Of a stretch of 64,000 bases of DNA, positions 43,280 to 53,765 are shown in pieces. Under the pieces are notes generated by a model. That model saw nothing but the letters and a program-made list of their open reading frames with translations, made no database searches and was not told the origin of the DNA. The number at the start of each line of letters is the position of its first letter. The first letter of the stretch is position 1. The stretch lies in the NCBI RefSeq assembly GCF_001467895.1, contig NZ_LNYO01000013.1, positions 166,686 through 230,685 of the forward strand. The letters run 5' to 3'. The DNA comes from Legionella nautarum (GTDB lineage: Bacteria > Pseudomonadota > Gammaproteobacteria > Legionellales > Legionellaceae). Made by a program: the position numbers and the translations under genes.

Positions 43280-46200
43280 ATGTTAAAAGAAGCATTATCA
43301 CGGATGGCAGATGTTTTTTTACCCGCCGTGTTGATGCGTGGACAAGAGTACCAGCAAAAAGGGTTTGTTTTAAACATTCGTCTTAGCGATGGTTTATTAA
43401 AAGCCCGTGTTAAGGGGCGTTCGAGTCAAATTTATGATGTCCATATCGATCTTAAAACCTGGCCTGCCAATCCTGCGCGTTGCAGTTGTGCCTATAGTTT
43501 AAATTGCAAGCATGCTGCGGCAAGTTTGTTTGCTTTGCAGGTAAGGGAAAATTATGAAATTCCTGCTCCTGTTCCTAATAAACCTAATCTTTCTTTGAAT
43601 GCCTGGCTTTCTTCTCTGCGGGAAAAAGAGTTTGACGAGAATAAACCCCAGAGCAGTCATGAAGTTGTTTATCTGCTCGAACCCCAATTTGGTGATTATG
43701 AACATCGAATGGTGGTCCGGCTTGCGATTGCCAAACGACTCAAAAAGGGAGGCATCGGTAAAAAATCCTTATTTAATACGATCACAGAAAGTCGCAAGCA
43801 ATTTTTCCAAGACGAAGATGAAGCCATCATTGCCTCTTTACTGTTTAAAAATGGTTCCCGCGGTTGGTTCGATCGCTTATATCTACGCAATAGTGATTTA
43901 CTAGAAAAAATTCTTGCGACCAATCGCGCTTATTTGGCGAACGATATTGAACCTTCTTTAGTGCTTGGTGACGAGTTGTCCGCCCAATTCAATTGGCAGC
44001 TCGCAAAAGATGGTACACAATTTTTAGTCTTAACGTCGGAAAAAGAAATTATTTTACCGGTTATGTTGGATAAGCCCTGGTATCTTGATCAAGAAGAAAA
44101 TATTATCGGTCGTTTGGATCTTCCTTATAGTGCAAGCCAATTAAAAAATTTATTGAACGCACCGCCTGTCAAACTAGAAGAAGCGCCTTTAATCGTCAAA
44201 CAATTGGCAATAACTCATCCAGAATTACCCGAGCCTAAGATTTTTGAACAGCGAATTGTGCATAAAAATAGGCCTCAGCCGATACTAAGTTTTGATGCGA
44301 TTGAATTAGAGACTAGTGAATTATCTTCTGAAAATAATCGTTTATTGATTGTGGAACTTGCCTTCGATTATGAAGGGGTAGTAATTGCCCAAACGGAAAC
44401 CTGCACTACGCTTTTTCGCAGCGATGGCAAAGACTTATTTGAAATCCAACGAGATTTAGCTTTCGAAGAGGAAAAAGCGAAGGAGATTAAAGAAATCCTT
44501 CAGATTCGCAGCCCTAATCTCTCTGAAAAATTGCGTGCCTATTATTCTTTACACGATGAATGGGTTTTAAACCATTATCAAGATGAAAATGATTTACCCC
44601 GCTTATATAATCAAGTCATTCCACTATTGAAAAATAAAGGCTGGCGCATTGAGTTTATTCATCCTTTTTATGAAGAATTAATTGATGCTGACGAGCTCGA
44701 ATGGTTTTCCGAACTTGAAGAAAAAGGCAATGATTTTTTCTCTTATCAATTAGGAATTTTGGTAGAGGGAAAGCAAGTCTCTATTGTGCCTTTGGTGGCT
44801 GAGCTGATTAGTCGACTTGGAAAAGATAATCTTGATAGCCTAGCTGAAAATGAGCGAGTTAAATTACCTTTACCCGACGGTAAAGTACTGCAGGTTAGCC
44901 TTGGGCGAATTAAACCGCTACTTCGCTTTTTGCTACAGTATGGCCTGCGTCATCTTAAATCCGAAAAGTCGCTGCAAATAAATCGTTATCAGCTTGTTTT
45001 GATGCAAGAAACTGAACAGGCTATGGCCTGCATTTCCGCTCGTTGGCAGGGTAATACCGCTCTACGCAAACAATTACAGCAATTGATGAGTTTAATTAAC
45101 CTTCCCGCTATCGAAATACCACGAGGCTTGAAGGCCAGCCTTCGCGATTATCAACATCAAGGGTTGAATTGGTTACAGTTTTTGCGCATCAGTCGTTTTG
45201 GCGGTGTTTTAGCCGATGATATGGGTTTGGGTAAAACAGTACAAACTCTCGCCCACTTGCAAGTTGAAAAGGAAGAAGGTCGTTTAAGTAAAGCGAGTTT
45301 GATTGTTGCGCCAACGAGTTTGGTAGGTAATTGGTTTGAAGAAGCGAAACGATTTACACCCGAATTAAAGGTATTAATTTTTCATGGTTTGGAACGCCAT
45401 GCGGATAATTTTGATGATTATGATCTAATTATTTCAACCTATGGACTGATTCAGCGCGATAAATTGCGCTTTATCGATTATCCTTTTTATTATCTCATTC
45501 TTGATGAGGCCCAATCGATTAAGAATGCCAGGACGAAAACCACACAAATCATTCAGCAAATCCCAGCGGTACACCGGCTCTGTTTATCCGGCACGCCTTT
45601 AGAAAATCACTTGGGCGAACTTTGGTCGCTATTCCATTTTTTAATGCCAGGCTTATTAGGCGATGCAAAACAATTTCGTCAGTTTTTTAAGACACCGATT
45701 GAAAAATTGAATGATGCTGAAAAAAGACATTTACTCGCAAAACGAGTTCAGCCTTTCATGTTAAGGCGAAACAAAAATCAAGTGGCAAGCGAATTACCCG
45801 AAAAAACAGAAATGACTCGAGTTATTGAGCTAACCGGCAGTCAGCGTGATTTATATGAAGCTATCCGCATGAGCATGGAGAAAAAAGTTCGTGAAGCGAT
45901 TGCTAAACAGGGAATTAACAAAAGCCATATTGTTTTACTTGATGCCTTGCTTAAATTACGACAAGTTTGCTGTGATCCCAAATTGCTATCTATGCCTGAG
46001 GCAGAAATTGCTCACGGTACTTCGGCTAAATTAGATACTTTAATGGAATTACTTGAAAGTCTGGTTGATGAGGGGCGCCGAGTCTTAGTGTTTTCGCAGT
46101 TTACTTCGATGTTGGAGTTGATAGAAAAACAACTTATTGAGTGTGATTATCCTTATTTGAAATTAACAGGCCAAACGCAAAACCGCCAAGCTCTAGTCAA

Positions 46201-46540
46201 TACCTTCCAGGAAGGGAATACGCCCATTTTCCTAATTAGCCTAAAAGCAGGGGGCACCGGCTTAAATTTAACAAGGGCAGATACGGTTATTCATTATGAT
46301 CCTTGGTGGAATCCAGCGGTTGAGGATCAAGCGACCGATCGCAGCCATCGGATAGGTCAAGAGAACCCCGTCTTTGTTTATAAATTGATTACTGCAGGAA
46401 CAGTAGAAGAAGCTATTCTTGCGATGCAAAAGAAAAAGCGCCAATTATTTGATGGTATTTTATCGAATAATGCCAGTGGCATGATTAGCTTGACTCAAAA
46501 TGATGTTGAGCAATTTTTTATGCCTTTATCAAATGAATGA
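43280..46540 (+). CDS. SNF2-family DEAD/DEAH helicase with SWIM zinc finger
   Basis: 1086 residues. The N-terminal SWIM finger CSCAYSLNCKHAAASLFALQ (about 69-88) supplies the CxC...CxH ligands. A long middle region precedes the SNF2 ATPase: motif I DDMGLGKTVQ near 645, motif II DEAQ near 741, LSGTPLENHLGELWSLF, then the C-terminal lobe with FSQFTSMLEL, LISLKAGGTGLNLT and DRSHRIGQ (about 1020). Bacterial SNF2 proteins such as RapA remodel protein-DNA or RNA polymerase complexes; the role of this SWIM-bearing class is not settled. It appears monocistronic. Confidence 0.93.
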   Translation: MLKEALSRMADVFLPAVLMRGQEYQQKGFVLNIRLSDGLLKARVKGRSSQIYDVHIDLKTWPANPARCSCAYSLNCKHAAASLFALQVRENYEIPAPVPNKPNLSLNAWLSSLREKEFDENKPQSSHEVVYLLEPQFGDYEHRMVVRLAIAKRLKKGGIGKKSLFNTITESRKQFFQDEDEAIIASLLFKNGSRGWFDRLYLRNSDLLEKILATNRAYLANDIEPSLVLGDELSAQFNWQLAKDGTQFLVLTSEKEIILPVMLDKPWYLDQEENIIGRLDLPYSASQLKNLLNAPPVKLEEAPLIVKQLAITHPELPEPKIFEQRIVHKNRPQPILSFDAIELETSELSSENNRLLIVELAFDYEGVVIAQTETCTTLFRSDGKDLFEIQRDLAFEEEKAKEIKEILQIRSPNLSEKLRAYYSLHDEWVLNHYQDENDLPRLYNQVIPLLKNKGWRIEFIHPFYEELIDADELEWFSELEEKGNDFFSYQLGILVEGKQVSIVPLVAELISRLGKDNLDSLAENERVKLPLPDGKVLQVSLGRIKPLLRFLLQYGLRHLKSEKSLQINRYQLVLMQETEQAMACISARWQGNTALRKQLQQLMSLINLPAIEIPRGLKASLRDYQHQGLNWLQFLRISRFGGVLADDMGLGKTVQTLAHLQVEKEEGRLSKASLIVAPTSLVGNWFEEAKRFTPELKVLIFHGLERHADNFDDYDLIISTYGLIQRDKLRFIDYPFYYLILDEAQSIKNARTKTTQIIQQIPAVHRLCLSGTPLENHLGELWSLFHFLMPGLLGDAKQFRQFFKTPIEKLNDAEKRHLLAKRVQPFMLRRNKNQVASELPEKTEMTRVIELTGSQRDLYEAIRMSMEKKVREAIAKQGINKSHIVLLDALLKLRQVCCDPKLLSMPEAEIAHGTSAKLDTLMELLESLVDEGRRVLVFSQFTSMLELIEKQLIECDYPYLKLTGQTQNRQALVNTFQEGNTPIFLISLKAGGTGLNLTRADTVIHYDPWWNPAVEDQATDRSHRIGQENPVFVYKLITAGTVEEAILAMQKKKRQLFDGILSNNASGMISLTQNDVEQFFMPLSNE

Positions 46541-46606
46541 GCACTGAATTGCAATACCGATTCTCATGACCTATCCTGTCGGTGAGCAATTTACGGAGAA
46601 AGACTC

Positions 46607-47035
46607 ATGAGACAAATGAAAGCTTTATTGGCCTTTTTAATAACGCTGACAATGATACCAGTTAGTTTCGCCCAATCACCTGCTGGAACCTGGACTTCGA
46701 TTGATGATGCAACAGGTAAGAAAAGAGTGGTTGTTAATTTTAAGGTATCAGGTAAGACCTTAAGCGGAACAATAGTCAAAGTATTTCCACAACCCGGTGA
46801 TACGGGGATTTGCTCAAAATGCCCCGGCAGTTTGAAAAATAAGCCAACCCAAGGTTTAAGAATAATATGGGGATTAAAAGATAGGGGAAATGGAGTTTGG
46901 GAAGACGGTAAAATTCTCGATCCTAAAAGCGGCAAGATTTATCACGCGAAAATTACTTTAGAAGGCAATAAGCTGTATGTACGTGGATATATAGGGATTC
47001 CTGCATTGGGACGTACGCAGATTTGGGTGCGGTAA
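46607..47035 (+). CDS. DUF2147 family periplasmic protein
   Basis: 142 residues: signal peptide (MRQMKALLAFLITLTMIPVSFA), then a lipocalin-like DUF2147 domain with SPAGTWTSIDDATGKKRVVV, two Cys in CSKCPG and KIYHAKITLEGNKLYVRGYI. Family members are periplasmic and of unknown function. GGAGAAAG before the ATG supports the start. The Cys pair could bind metal or form a disulfide. Confidence 0.88.
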   Translation: MRQMKALLAFLITLTMIPVSFAQSPAGTWTSIDDATGKKRVVVNFKVSGKTLSGTIVKVFPQPGDTGICSKCPGSLKNKPTQGLRIIWGLKDRGNGVWEDGKILDPKSGKIYHAKITLEGNKLYVRGYIGIPALGRTQIWVR

Positions 47036-47049
47036 GAGGATTTTAAAAG

Positions 47050-47171
47050 GAGGCTTCGAGACGGCCTGCGGCCTCCTCAGCCCTAACGGACACGAGTTTA
47101 TTTAATCTGTTCGGGCTAAAAGTTTTTTTATTCGTTCGGGCTGAGGAGGCCGCAGGCCGTCTCGAAGCCTC
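47050..47171. repeat. long inverted repeat with 34-bp perfect arms
   Basis: The arm at 47050-47083 (starting GAGGCTTCGAGACGG) is exactly complementary to 47138-47171, around a 54-nt loop holding a second TTCGGGCT word and a T-run. The arms are GC-rich in AT-rich DNA. It lies between the DUF2147 gene and dnaB. A related sequence (CACTGAGGAAGCGCGCAGCG) appears near 55430. Confidence 0.85.
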
Positions 47172-47264
47172 GGTGAATAGCACACAAACCCAACAAAAAA
47201 TATCTACATTTAAAAGTTTCCCTTAGGTACAATAGCAATTAAGACTCTAGACTCTGCAAGTAAT

Positions 47265-48650
47265 ATGACTGAAGTTCAAACACGAAAAAAAACAACTATT
47301 GACCCCTTGAAGCGCCCGCCGCATTCAGCCGAAGCCGAACAATCCATCATCGGTGGATTAATGTTGGACAATCAGGTTTGGGATAAAATCAGCACCAAAT
47401 TATGCGAAGCAGATTTTTATCGTACTGAACATCGCATTCTTTATCGTGCCATCGTTGACTTAGTTAAAAAAGAACAGCCTTTTGACGTAGTGACTTTACT
47501 CGATATTTTAAAATCTAAAAATGAACTTGATGACGCCGGAGGGGAGACTTATTTATTTGAATTAGCGAACAATACCCCCAGCGTTGCCAACGTCTCGGCT
47601 TATGCGGATATCGTGCGTGAAAAATCGGTACAGCGGCAATTAATTGCAGTTGCCAATGAAATTGCTGATTCTGCTTATAATCCAGGAGGGCGCGAAGTTA
47701 GCGATTTACTTGATTTTGCTGAAACCAAAGTATTCGCTATTGCCGAACAAACAGGTGGGGATGGCGGCCCTGAAAGTATTAAATCCATTCTGGTGAAGGC
47801 CGTCGAGCGAATTGATGCGCTTTATCATAACGGAGACGCAATTACCGGTTTGGCAACGGGTTTGTCTGATTTAGATGAAATGACCTCCGGTTTGCAATCC
47901 TCCGATCTGGTGATCGTCGCAGGTCGCCCATCGATGGGTAAAACAACGCTCGTAATGAACATGGCAGAGCATGCGGCCATTCATGCGAAGAAGCCTGTCT
48001 TAGTATTTTCTATGGAGATGCCTGCAGATTCTCTAGCCATGAGGATGATGTCCTCTCTTGGGCGAATTGATCAGCATCGCATTCGTACAGGAAAATTGGA
48101 TGATGAGGATTGGCCGCGCGTGACCTCTGCTGTTCACATGTTATCTGAAGCGCCTTTATTTATTGATGATACGCCAGCCCTAAGTCCTTCAGAAATGCGT
48201 GCTCGTTGCCGTCGTTTAGCTAAAGAACATGGGCAATTAGGACTTATCGTCGTCGACTATTTACAGTTGATGCAAGTGCCAGGTTTGAAGGCAGATAATC
48301 GTACCGCGGAAATTTCGGAAATTTCGCGTAGCTTAAAATCCCTAGCAAAAGAATTGCAAGTACCAGTGATTGCCCTATCACAGTTAAACCGAAGTCTCGA
48401 GCAACGCCATGATAAACGACCTGTAATGTCCGATTTACGTGAATCGGGAGCGATTGAGCAAGACGCCGACTTAATTTGTTTTATTTATCGTGACGAGGTT
48501 TATAATGATGACAGCCCCGATAAAGGGGTGGCAGAAATCATCGTTGCAAAACAACGTAATGGCCCAATAGGAAAAGTGAGGGTAGCATTTCTTGGCAAAT
48601 ATACCCGTTTTGAAGATTTGGCGTTCAATGGTTATCAAGGGGTAGATTGA
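47265..48650 (+). CDS. dnaB: replicative DNA helicase
   Basis: 461 residues. The N-terminal DnaB domain (about 15-120) begins [18 protein letters not shown]. The RecA-like core has [17 protein letters not shown], Walker [16 protein letters not shown] near 220, Walker [11 protein letters not shown] near 330 and [14 protein letters not shown]. It unwinds DNA at the replication fork as a hexamer. alr starts 1 bp after its stop; dnaB-alr linkage is common in gammaproteobacteria. Confidence 0.97.
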   Translation: MTEVQTRKKTTIDPLKRPPHSAEAEQSIIGGLMLDNQVWDKISTKLCEADFYRTEHRILYRAIVDLVKKEQPFDVVTLLDILKSKNELDDAGGETYLFELANNTPSVANVSAYADIVREKSVQRQLIAVANEIADSAYNPGGREVSDLLDFAETKVFAIAEQTGGDGGPESIKSILVKAVERIDALYHNGDAITGLATGLSDLDEMTSGLQSSDLVIVAGRPSMGKTTLVMNMAEHAAIHAKKPVLVFSMEMPADSLAMRMMSSLGRIDQHRIRTGKLDDEDWPRVTSAVHMLSEAPLFIDDTPALSPSEMRARCRRLAKEHGQLGLIVVDYLQLMQVPGLKADNRTAEISEISRSLKSLAKELQVPVIALSQLNRSLEQRHDKRPVMSDLRESGAIEQDADLICFIYRDEVYNDDSPDKGVAEIIVAKQRNGPIGKVRVAFLGKYTRFEDLAFNGYQGVD

Positions 48651-48651
48651 C

Positions 48652-49734
48652 GTGGCAAGACCCACTCGAGTGCAAATTGATGAAAATGCACTCTTACATA
48701 ATGTAAATAAAATAAAGCACTGCGCCCCGAACAGCAAAATTATTGCGATGGTCAAAGCGAATGCTTATGGCTGTGGCATACCCGCCGTGGTTCCCGTGCT
48801 TGAGGGGCAGGTTGATGCTTTTGGTGTCGCTTGTTTGGAAGAGGCTCTGGCAATTCGTGCCCTTGGCATACGTAGCGATTGTGTACTCTTTCAAGGGGTG
48901 TTTAGCGCCGACGAACTTCATGTGGTTGCCGAACATCGCTTTCAATCGGTGATTCATCAACCTCACCAATTACAATGGTTATTAAATACCCCTTTAGCGA
49001 ACAAGATAAAAGTTTGGGTTAAGGTCAATACAGGAATGCATCGTTTAGGCTTTCGGCCTGATGAGATCGATGAACTCATCAGGGCGCTAAAAAATTGCCC
49101 TTGGGTTGATGATGATCTTGGCCTCATGACCCATTTAGCTTGTGCGGATGAGCCCGATCATCCCGCAAATCAAAATCAATTGCGCGCTTTTAAAGAACTT
49201 CATTTACCGGCAATTGAGCTGACTAAAAGTATTGCTAATTCCGCGGCTATCTTAGCCTTACCTGATACTCACGCTGAGGTTGTTCGCCCAGGTATTATGC
49301 TTTATGGCGTATCCCCTTTTGCAAATCAGACAGGGCTAGAATTAGGCTTAATACCAGTTATGCGCTTTGTTTCAGCAATCAGCGCCATTCATCATTATCC
49401 AGCGCAGGCACGTATTGGTTATGGCGGAACATGGCAAACCACAAAACCCTCGATAATTGGTGTGGTGGCAGCAGGTTATGGGGATGGTTACCCCCGACAT
49501 ATTGCTCAGAATACTCCTGTATGGGTCAATGGCTCTCACGCTCCCATTGTGGGAAGGGTATCAATGGACATGTTGACGGTCGATTTAACCGATTGCCCGC
49601 AAGTCAATATTGGTGATCCAGTGGAGCTTTGGGGAAAGTTTATTCCTGTGGAGACGATTGCTTTGTCCGCTGGAACAATCGCTTACGAATTACTTTGTCA
49701 GTTTTCTCCGAGAGTGCGCCAAGACAAGCCTTAA
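48652..49734 (+). CDS. alr: alanine racemase
   Basis: 360 residues beginning with GTG at 48652, directly after the dnaB stop. [12 protein letters not shown] (about 31-42) carries the PLP-binding Lys; MHRLGF and GYGDGYPRH, with [14 protein letters not shown], complete the TIM-barrel and C-terminal active-site parts. It makes D-alanine for peptidoglycan. A chromosomal dnaB-alr arrangement suggests the housekeeping enzyme. Confidence 0.96.
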   Translation: MARPTRVQIDENALLHNVNKIKHCAPNSKIIAMVKANAYGCGIPAVVPVLEGQVDAFGVACLEEALAIRALGIRSDCVLFQGVFSADELHVVAEHRFQSVIHQPHQLQWLLNTPLANKIKVWVKVNTGMHRLGFRPDEIDELIRALKNCPWVDDDLGLMTHLACADEPDHPANQNQLRAFKELHLPAIELTKSIANSAAILALPDTHAEVVRPGIMLYGVSPFANQTGLELGLIPVMRFVSAISAIHHYPAQARIGYGGTWQTTKPSIIGVVAAGYGDGYPRHIAQNTPVWVNGSHAPIVGRVSMDMLTVDLTDCPQVNIGDPVELWGKFIPVETIALSAGTIAYELLCQFSPRVRQDKP

Positions 49735-49782
49735 CCAACATCCATAACTTATCTCACTGACATTAAGTTAAGGAATGCTCCT

Positions 49783-49924
49783 TAGCTCTACGTGCCAAGC
49801 AGGCATTGCTGCAGATTCCTGTCCTTATGCCTACGAACCACGACTTGTCCGCGGTATCCAGGTGAGCTCAGACCATAACTAAGGATCTCTTGATCCTGCG
49901 GACAAGTCGTGGTACGTAGAGCTA
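49783..49924. repeat. 142-bp extragenic foldback element
   Basis: Outer arms TAGCTCTACGT (49783-49793) and ACGTAGAGCTA (49914-49924) enclose inner arms CCACGACTTGTCCGC (49838-49852) and GCGGACAAGTCGTGG (49898-49912). A third small pair GGATC/GATCC lies at the centre of the inner stem. It resembles a non-autonomous mobile or REP-like element rather than a terminator. Confidence 0.75.
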
Positions 49925-50008
49925 GGGGCTATAGAAGTATGGATAATATCTATACGTGATGGTAGAATGGCAACCGGATTTATGAACCATTACACAGGTG
50001 AATTTAAA

Positions 50009-50461
50009 ATGAGAAAAATAGTTTTGGTGTCATCACTTTCTCTTTCAGTCCTACTTGCAAGCTGTGCTCAGGTCACAAATGAAGACGTAGGTACCGTAAC
50101 CGGAGGGGTCGTTGGAGGTCTTTTAGGCAGCCAATTTGGTGGTGGTTCAGGTAAGTTTGCTGCCGCTGCCGGTGGCGCATTAATTGGTGCCTACTTAGGT
50201 GGTAACATTGGTCGTACTATGGACCGTCTCGACCGTTTAGAAATGCAAAAGGCGCTAGAAACTGCGCCAACAGGTCGTGCTGTTGTGTGGTCAAACCCAG
50301 ATACAGGTAATCGTTACACCGTACAGCCCACCAGAACTTATTATACTAATGCACAACCTTGTCGTGAATATATCACCAAAGCAATTATTGGTGGTAAGTC
50401 ACAACAAATTTATGGAAAAGCTTGTCGCCAAGCGGATGGCTCATGGAAAGTGGTAGGATAA
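50009..50461 (+). CDS. outer-membrane lipoprotein with glycine-zipper (17-kDa antigen-like)
   Basis: 150 residues from the ATG at 50009, where AGGTGA precedes and a lipoprotein signal starts; the frame opens earlier at 49967. The lipobox is LLASC, with Cys near residue 19. A Gly-zipper follows (TGGVVGGLLGSQFGGGSG and AGGALIGAYLGGNIGR), as in the Rickettsia 17-kDa antigen and SlyB-like lipoproteins. The C-terminal half has two Cys (PCREYI, KACRQADGSW). Expected in the outer membrane, exported by the Lol system. Confidence 0.88.
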   Translation: MRKIVLVSSLSLSVLLASCAQVTNEDVGTVTGGVVGGLLGSQFGGGSGKFAAAAGGALIGAYLGGNIGRTMDRLDRLEMQKALETAPTGRAVVWSNPDTGNRYTVQPTRTYYTNAQPCREYITKAIIGGKSQQIYGKACRQADGSWKVVG

Positions 50462-50484
50462 GATTTTAGTCTGAGCTTGATTTA

Positions 50485-50515
50485 TCTGGATGAAGATGTC
50501 TTCATCCAGATTTTT
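50485..50515 (+). terminator. intrinsic terminator after lipoprotein gene
   Basis: A perfect 12-bp stem (TCTGGATGAAGA at 50485-50496, complement at 50499-50510) with a tiny TG spacer, followed by TTTTT at 50511-50515, 24 bp after the stop codon. Confidence 0.9.
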
Positions 50516-50681
50516 GAATAATTTCATAGACCTAAAAAAAAAAATTAAAGATGACGCATAATGCTGTGCACTTCAAAAAATCAAGTTGTTCTTATCCTCT
50601 AAATAATTGTGCCTAATTCTTAATAATTTCTTAAGAAATTATTGTTAATATGGCGCACAAATCCCGATGTGAGGATGATTT

Positions 50682-53021
50682 ATGAAGCCTATAGAAATAG
50701 CTTCCGCACTGATCACTGGCTATGATTTGTTATCTGCGAATGTTCGTGATGAGTTTGAAAACACTGAGGCAGGTGCCATTTTTTATGCTGCGATTGCTAA
50801 GGCAGAAGGCCCTATTACTGAACTGGAAGCAATAAGAGATAACAGTTGGTTCTGGCAGAAGGGCACTTATCAAAAGCAAATTGATGAGGCAATAAAAGCA
50901 CTAGCGGACAAGGCGTTAACGCCTGATGTTACGGATTCCGAAGAATATAAAGACCTCATCCGCCAAATCATTTTAAAAGTTCTCCCTAAAATCTATCCTG
51001 ACATTAAATATTTGACGGCAGAAGAACAATTTCAACTGGCAAGTGCTGAGTTTTCAATAACTTTACAAAGTAAATATATCCAGGCTAATAACGACGTTGA
51101 AGCTTACCAAAGCCCGTTGATTCCTCGATCGGGCGATCCGTTGTTTTATGACCTGATAGAATACTATAGGTATTCAATAATTGAAACATGGAAACGGCAG
51201 CTGGCAACTGATGAAAACCTGTCTCTTATACGAACTAACATTGCGCTAGGGAAAGGGTTGGAGCGCTCTAGAGCATTAGCTGACTTTTTTCCCTTTCTTA
51301 GGGATCCTAGTTTGTCTAATCCTACTTCTGCCACTGACCAATTGTATAATGCTTATCAATTAGAAATAGAGGCTGCTGAGGAAGAGCGTCGCGTACCTAA
51401 CACAGAAAAAGTAGAAGAAGATTTCTTAACTCAATTATTGTTTCAAGAGCTACAGGCGAAGGCCGGCCATTATATCGATGCTTTACAAATTGACTCCCAC
51501 AATCTCCTCGATGAGTTTAACCAGACCCAAGCTAATCTTCTAGCTAAGAAAATTCTTGATGCCTTTAATAAGGGGCAAACCTTAGAGATGCATAATTGGC
51601 TTGAAGCTTACCGAGCGGAGTTGAGTAGTTACATCCGCAACAAGATAGAGTTAATTAATGGTAAAAGATGGTCTTCTCCTATCTTGGCAAGTTTAACAGA
51701 CCTTGCTAAGCCTTTATCCGTTCTTTGGAATAATTGGGTTACTAATGGTTCAGCTGAGTTTGCTGCAAGAGTAGGTGATGCGCAGCAATTTTTACAATAT
51801 ATGGGCGCTGCTTCCCAAAATGATAACCCACTTTTTTGGGGCGTTGATGCTTATAACTTATTGCGTAATGCAAACCAAGTTGTGGAAACGAAGAATACCT
51901 TATTTAATTTATTAATAAAGCCGTTTAAGCCACTAATTGCCGAATATCAAGATATTGCTAAATACGAGAAAAGTTTTTTAAAGCAAATTTTTAGAACCGT
52001 GATGCCACTATTAATCGTCGCCGGTTTGCTTGTTTTAGTGGGTATGTTATTAACTCCTTTTGGTCTTCCAGAGTTAGCATTTTTGGTTCTCGCTATACCT
52101 ACTATATTTATTGGACTCGCTTTAGCGACCAAATATGTCACTTGGAAAAATAGTATATATCAATCATTACGCCAATGGTGGTATGGCGGTCCTTTTGAAA
52201 TTCCTGAACTTAAAGTCAGCGAGAGGATGATTTCTGTTTTCGGTGACCAAGCAAGGCTGAATGCAGCCCAGACTGTGCAAGAGAAAGACGACTTACTGCA
52301 AGAATTTCGACAAACAGCTGAAGCAATTAGAGCAATCTATATTGAAGAAATGCAGAAACTTAATGAAAATGAGGCTTATTTTGCTGAACATGAAGCAGGC
52401 TTAACTGAAGAAGAGCTAAAAGCAAGAAAGGCTAATCTTGCGGAAATATATGCCTTAGGCTTCGAATGGTATGACATTCATAGTAATACACAACTTGGAA
52501 TTGATGTTGTAAAAGCAGTGGCAATAAAACGCTTATCTAAGATTGCTGATAAGAATTATGGAGCATTGCTAGAGCGTCTTCAGGATACTGAGGGTGTTTT
52601 AATTGATCAGGCTGTTAATAACTTGGTGGCTAATTTGAACACTAGTTTGTTGCCCGACCTTGACCAATCGGTAGAGCCGGAAAGAGACAATGATGAAGAT
52701 GATAACCTTGTCTTTAACAATGGCAGAGCACCTCAAGTCAGTCTCGTGGCTGAGAGAGCCTCTTTAGCTGATGTTGTTGATCAAGCTAATAGGACTCAAA
52801 GACCATCTAGTGAAAATGCTCGCTCCGCCTCGGCGGCTCAACCCTCGGCTACAAATCCGTTGCGTCTTTTTTCATTAAATTGTGTAAAAGAGCACAAAAA
52901 GGTTGAGAAAATTAGCAAGCTGTTAGAGAAAATAAAGTATGAAAATAGGGAAGATGATGGTTCATCTCAAGCTGATGGGTCCTCAAATCAAGGAAGGCGG
53001 CCGGTGATGGGGGTAATGTAG
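50682..53021 (+). CDS. large helical protein with central membrane hairpin, effector-like
   Basis: 779 residues that I do not recognise. No signal peptide. Residues ~1-430 are helical and acidic. Two adjacent hydrophobic helices (about 445-465 and 468-487, TVMPLLIVAGLLVLVGMLL and LAFLVLAIPTIFIGLALATK) form a hairpin. Further charged helices follow, then a disordered Asp/Glu/Ser-rich region (about 660-725) and a Lys-rich C-terminal piece. GAGGATG precedes the ATG. Size, central hairpin and lack of homology suit a Dot/Icm effector of a host-membrane type; this is inference. Confidence 0.65.
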   Translation: MKPIEIASALITGYDLLSANVRDEFENTEAGAIFYAAIAKAEGPITELEAIRDNSWFWQKGTYQKQIDEAIKALADKALTPDVTDSEEYKDLIRQIILKVLPKIYPDIKYLTAEEQFQLASAEFSITLQSKYIQANNDVEAYQSPLIPRSGDPLFYDLIEYYRYSIIETWKRQLATDENLSLIRTNIALGKGLERSRALADFFPFLRDPSLSNPTSATDQLYNAYQLEIEAAEEERRVPNTEKVEEDFLTQLLFQELQAKAGHYIDALQIDSHNLLDEFNQTQANLLAKKILDAFNKGQTLEMHNWLEAYRAELSSYIRNKIELINGKRWSSPILASLTDLAKPLSVLWNNWVTNGSAEFAARVGDAQQFLQYMGAASQNDNPLFWGVDAYNLLRNANQVVETKNTLFNLLIKPFKPLIAEYQDIAKYEKSFLKQIFRTVMPLLIVAGLLVLVGMLLTPFGLPELAFLVLAIPTIFIGLALATKYVTWKNSIYQSLRQWWYGGPFEIPELKVSERMISVFGDQARLNAAQTVQEKDDLLQEFRQTAEAIRAIYIEEMQKLNENEAYFAEHEAGLTEEELKARKANLAEIYALGFEWYDIHSNTQLGIDVVKAVAIKRLSKIADKNYGALLERLQDTEGVLIDQAVNNLVANLNTSLLPDLDQSVEPERDNDEDDNLVFNNGRAPQVSLVAERASLADVVDQANRTQRPSSENARSASAAQPSATNPLRLFSLNCVKEHKKVEKISKLLEKIKYENREDDGSSQADGSSNQGRRPVMGVM

Positions 53022-53220
53022 ATTATCACTTCCCACGTCAATCCTTAGCGCTGCGAGCAAAGCTGTATTTTAGCCGCTCGCTTGCTCCAAAGCCATGAAA
53101 TAACATTATTTGTGCTATAGTTAAAACAGGTGGTTATGTCCATTTAGAGGCGTATCCACTTGTCTCTGCACAAGTATGCGAGACTTAGTAGCTTGAGAAA
53201 AAGTTATCGCAGGAGGGAGC

Positions 53221-53655
53221 ATGGCCCACTTAATTTATTCAGCTTTATCGGAGCCTAGGCGTCCTATCGTTTATGTGAGTCCTAAGACTACGGTTTCTCA
53301 ATGCATTAATCTGATGATCAAAGAAAACATTGGTGCTGTTATTGTACTTGAAAGAGAGAATCTTGTTGGTATGGTAACTGAACGTGATATTGTAAGGTCA
53401 TGTTTGTCGCTTGATTTGGATCCTCATAAAACGACAGCGGCAGATGTTGCTTATTCTAAGGTTAGTGTATTGAATCTCTTCGACCCGGTCGAAAAGGCGA
53501 TGGAAATAATTACTGAAACGAAGCGGCGTCATATTTTAATCGAGGAAAATGGAAAGTTTGTTGCCATTCTCTCAATTGGTGACTTATTGTTTCATTTACT
53601 TGAAGATAAAATCCGAGTTATCGAGCAGCTCGAAAATTATATCCATACCTACTAA
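53221..53655 (+). CDS. CBS-domain protein
   Basis: 144 residues made of two CBS motifs, forming one Bateman module: PKTTVSQCINLMIKENIGAV with LVGMVTERDIVRSCL (about 20-65), and NLFDPVEKAMEIITETKRRH with FVAILSIGDLLFHLL (about 80-125). Such stand-alone modules bind adenosine nucleotides and regulate partners. CAGGAGGGAGC before the ATG is a very strong ribosome site, suggesting good expression. No obvious partner gene is adjacent. Confidence 0.92.
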   Translation: MAHLIYSALSEPRRPIVYVSPKTTVSQCINLMIKENIGAVIVLERENLVGMVTERDIVRSCLSLDLDPHKTTAADVAYSKVSVLNLFDPVEKAMEIITETKRRHILIEENGKFVAILSIGDLLFHLLEDKIRVIEQLENYIHTY

Positions 53656-53765
53656 TAGGGAAAGCTATCTCTATGTAGTATCTTAGATATTGCTAAGCAA
53701 TACTGATTCCTATAATTGATCATAAACTGTATAGTAAATAAATTAGGATATAGGGATACAAAAAT

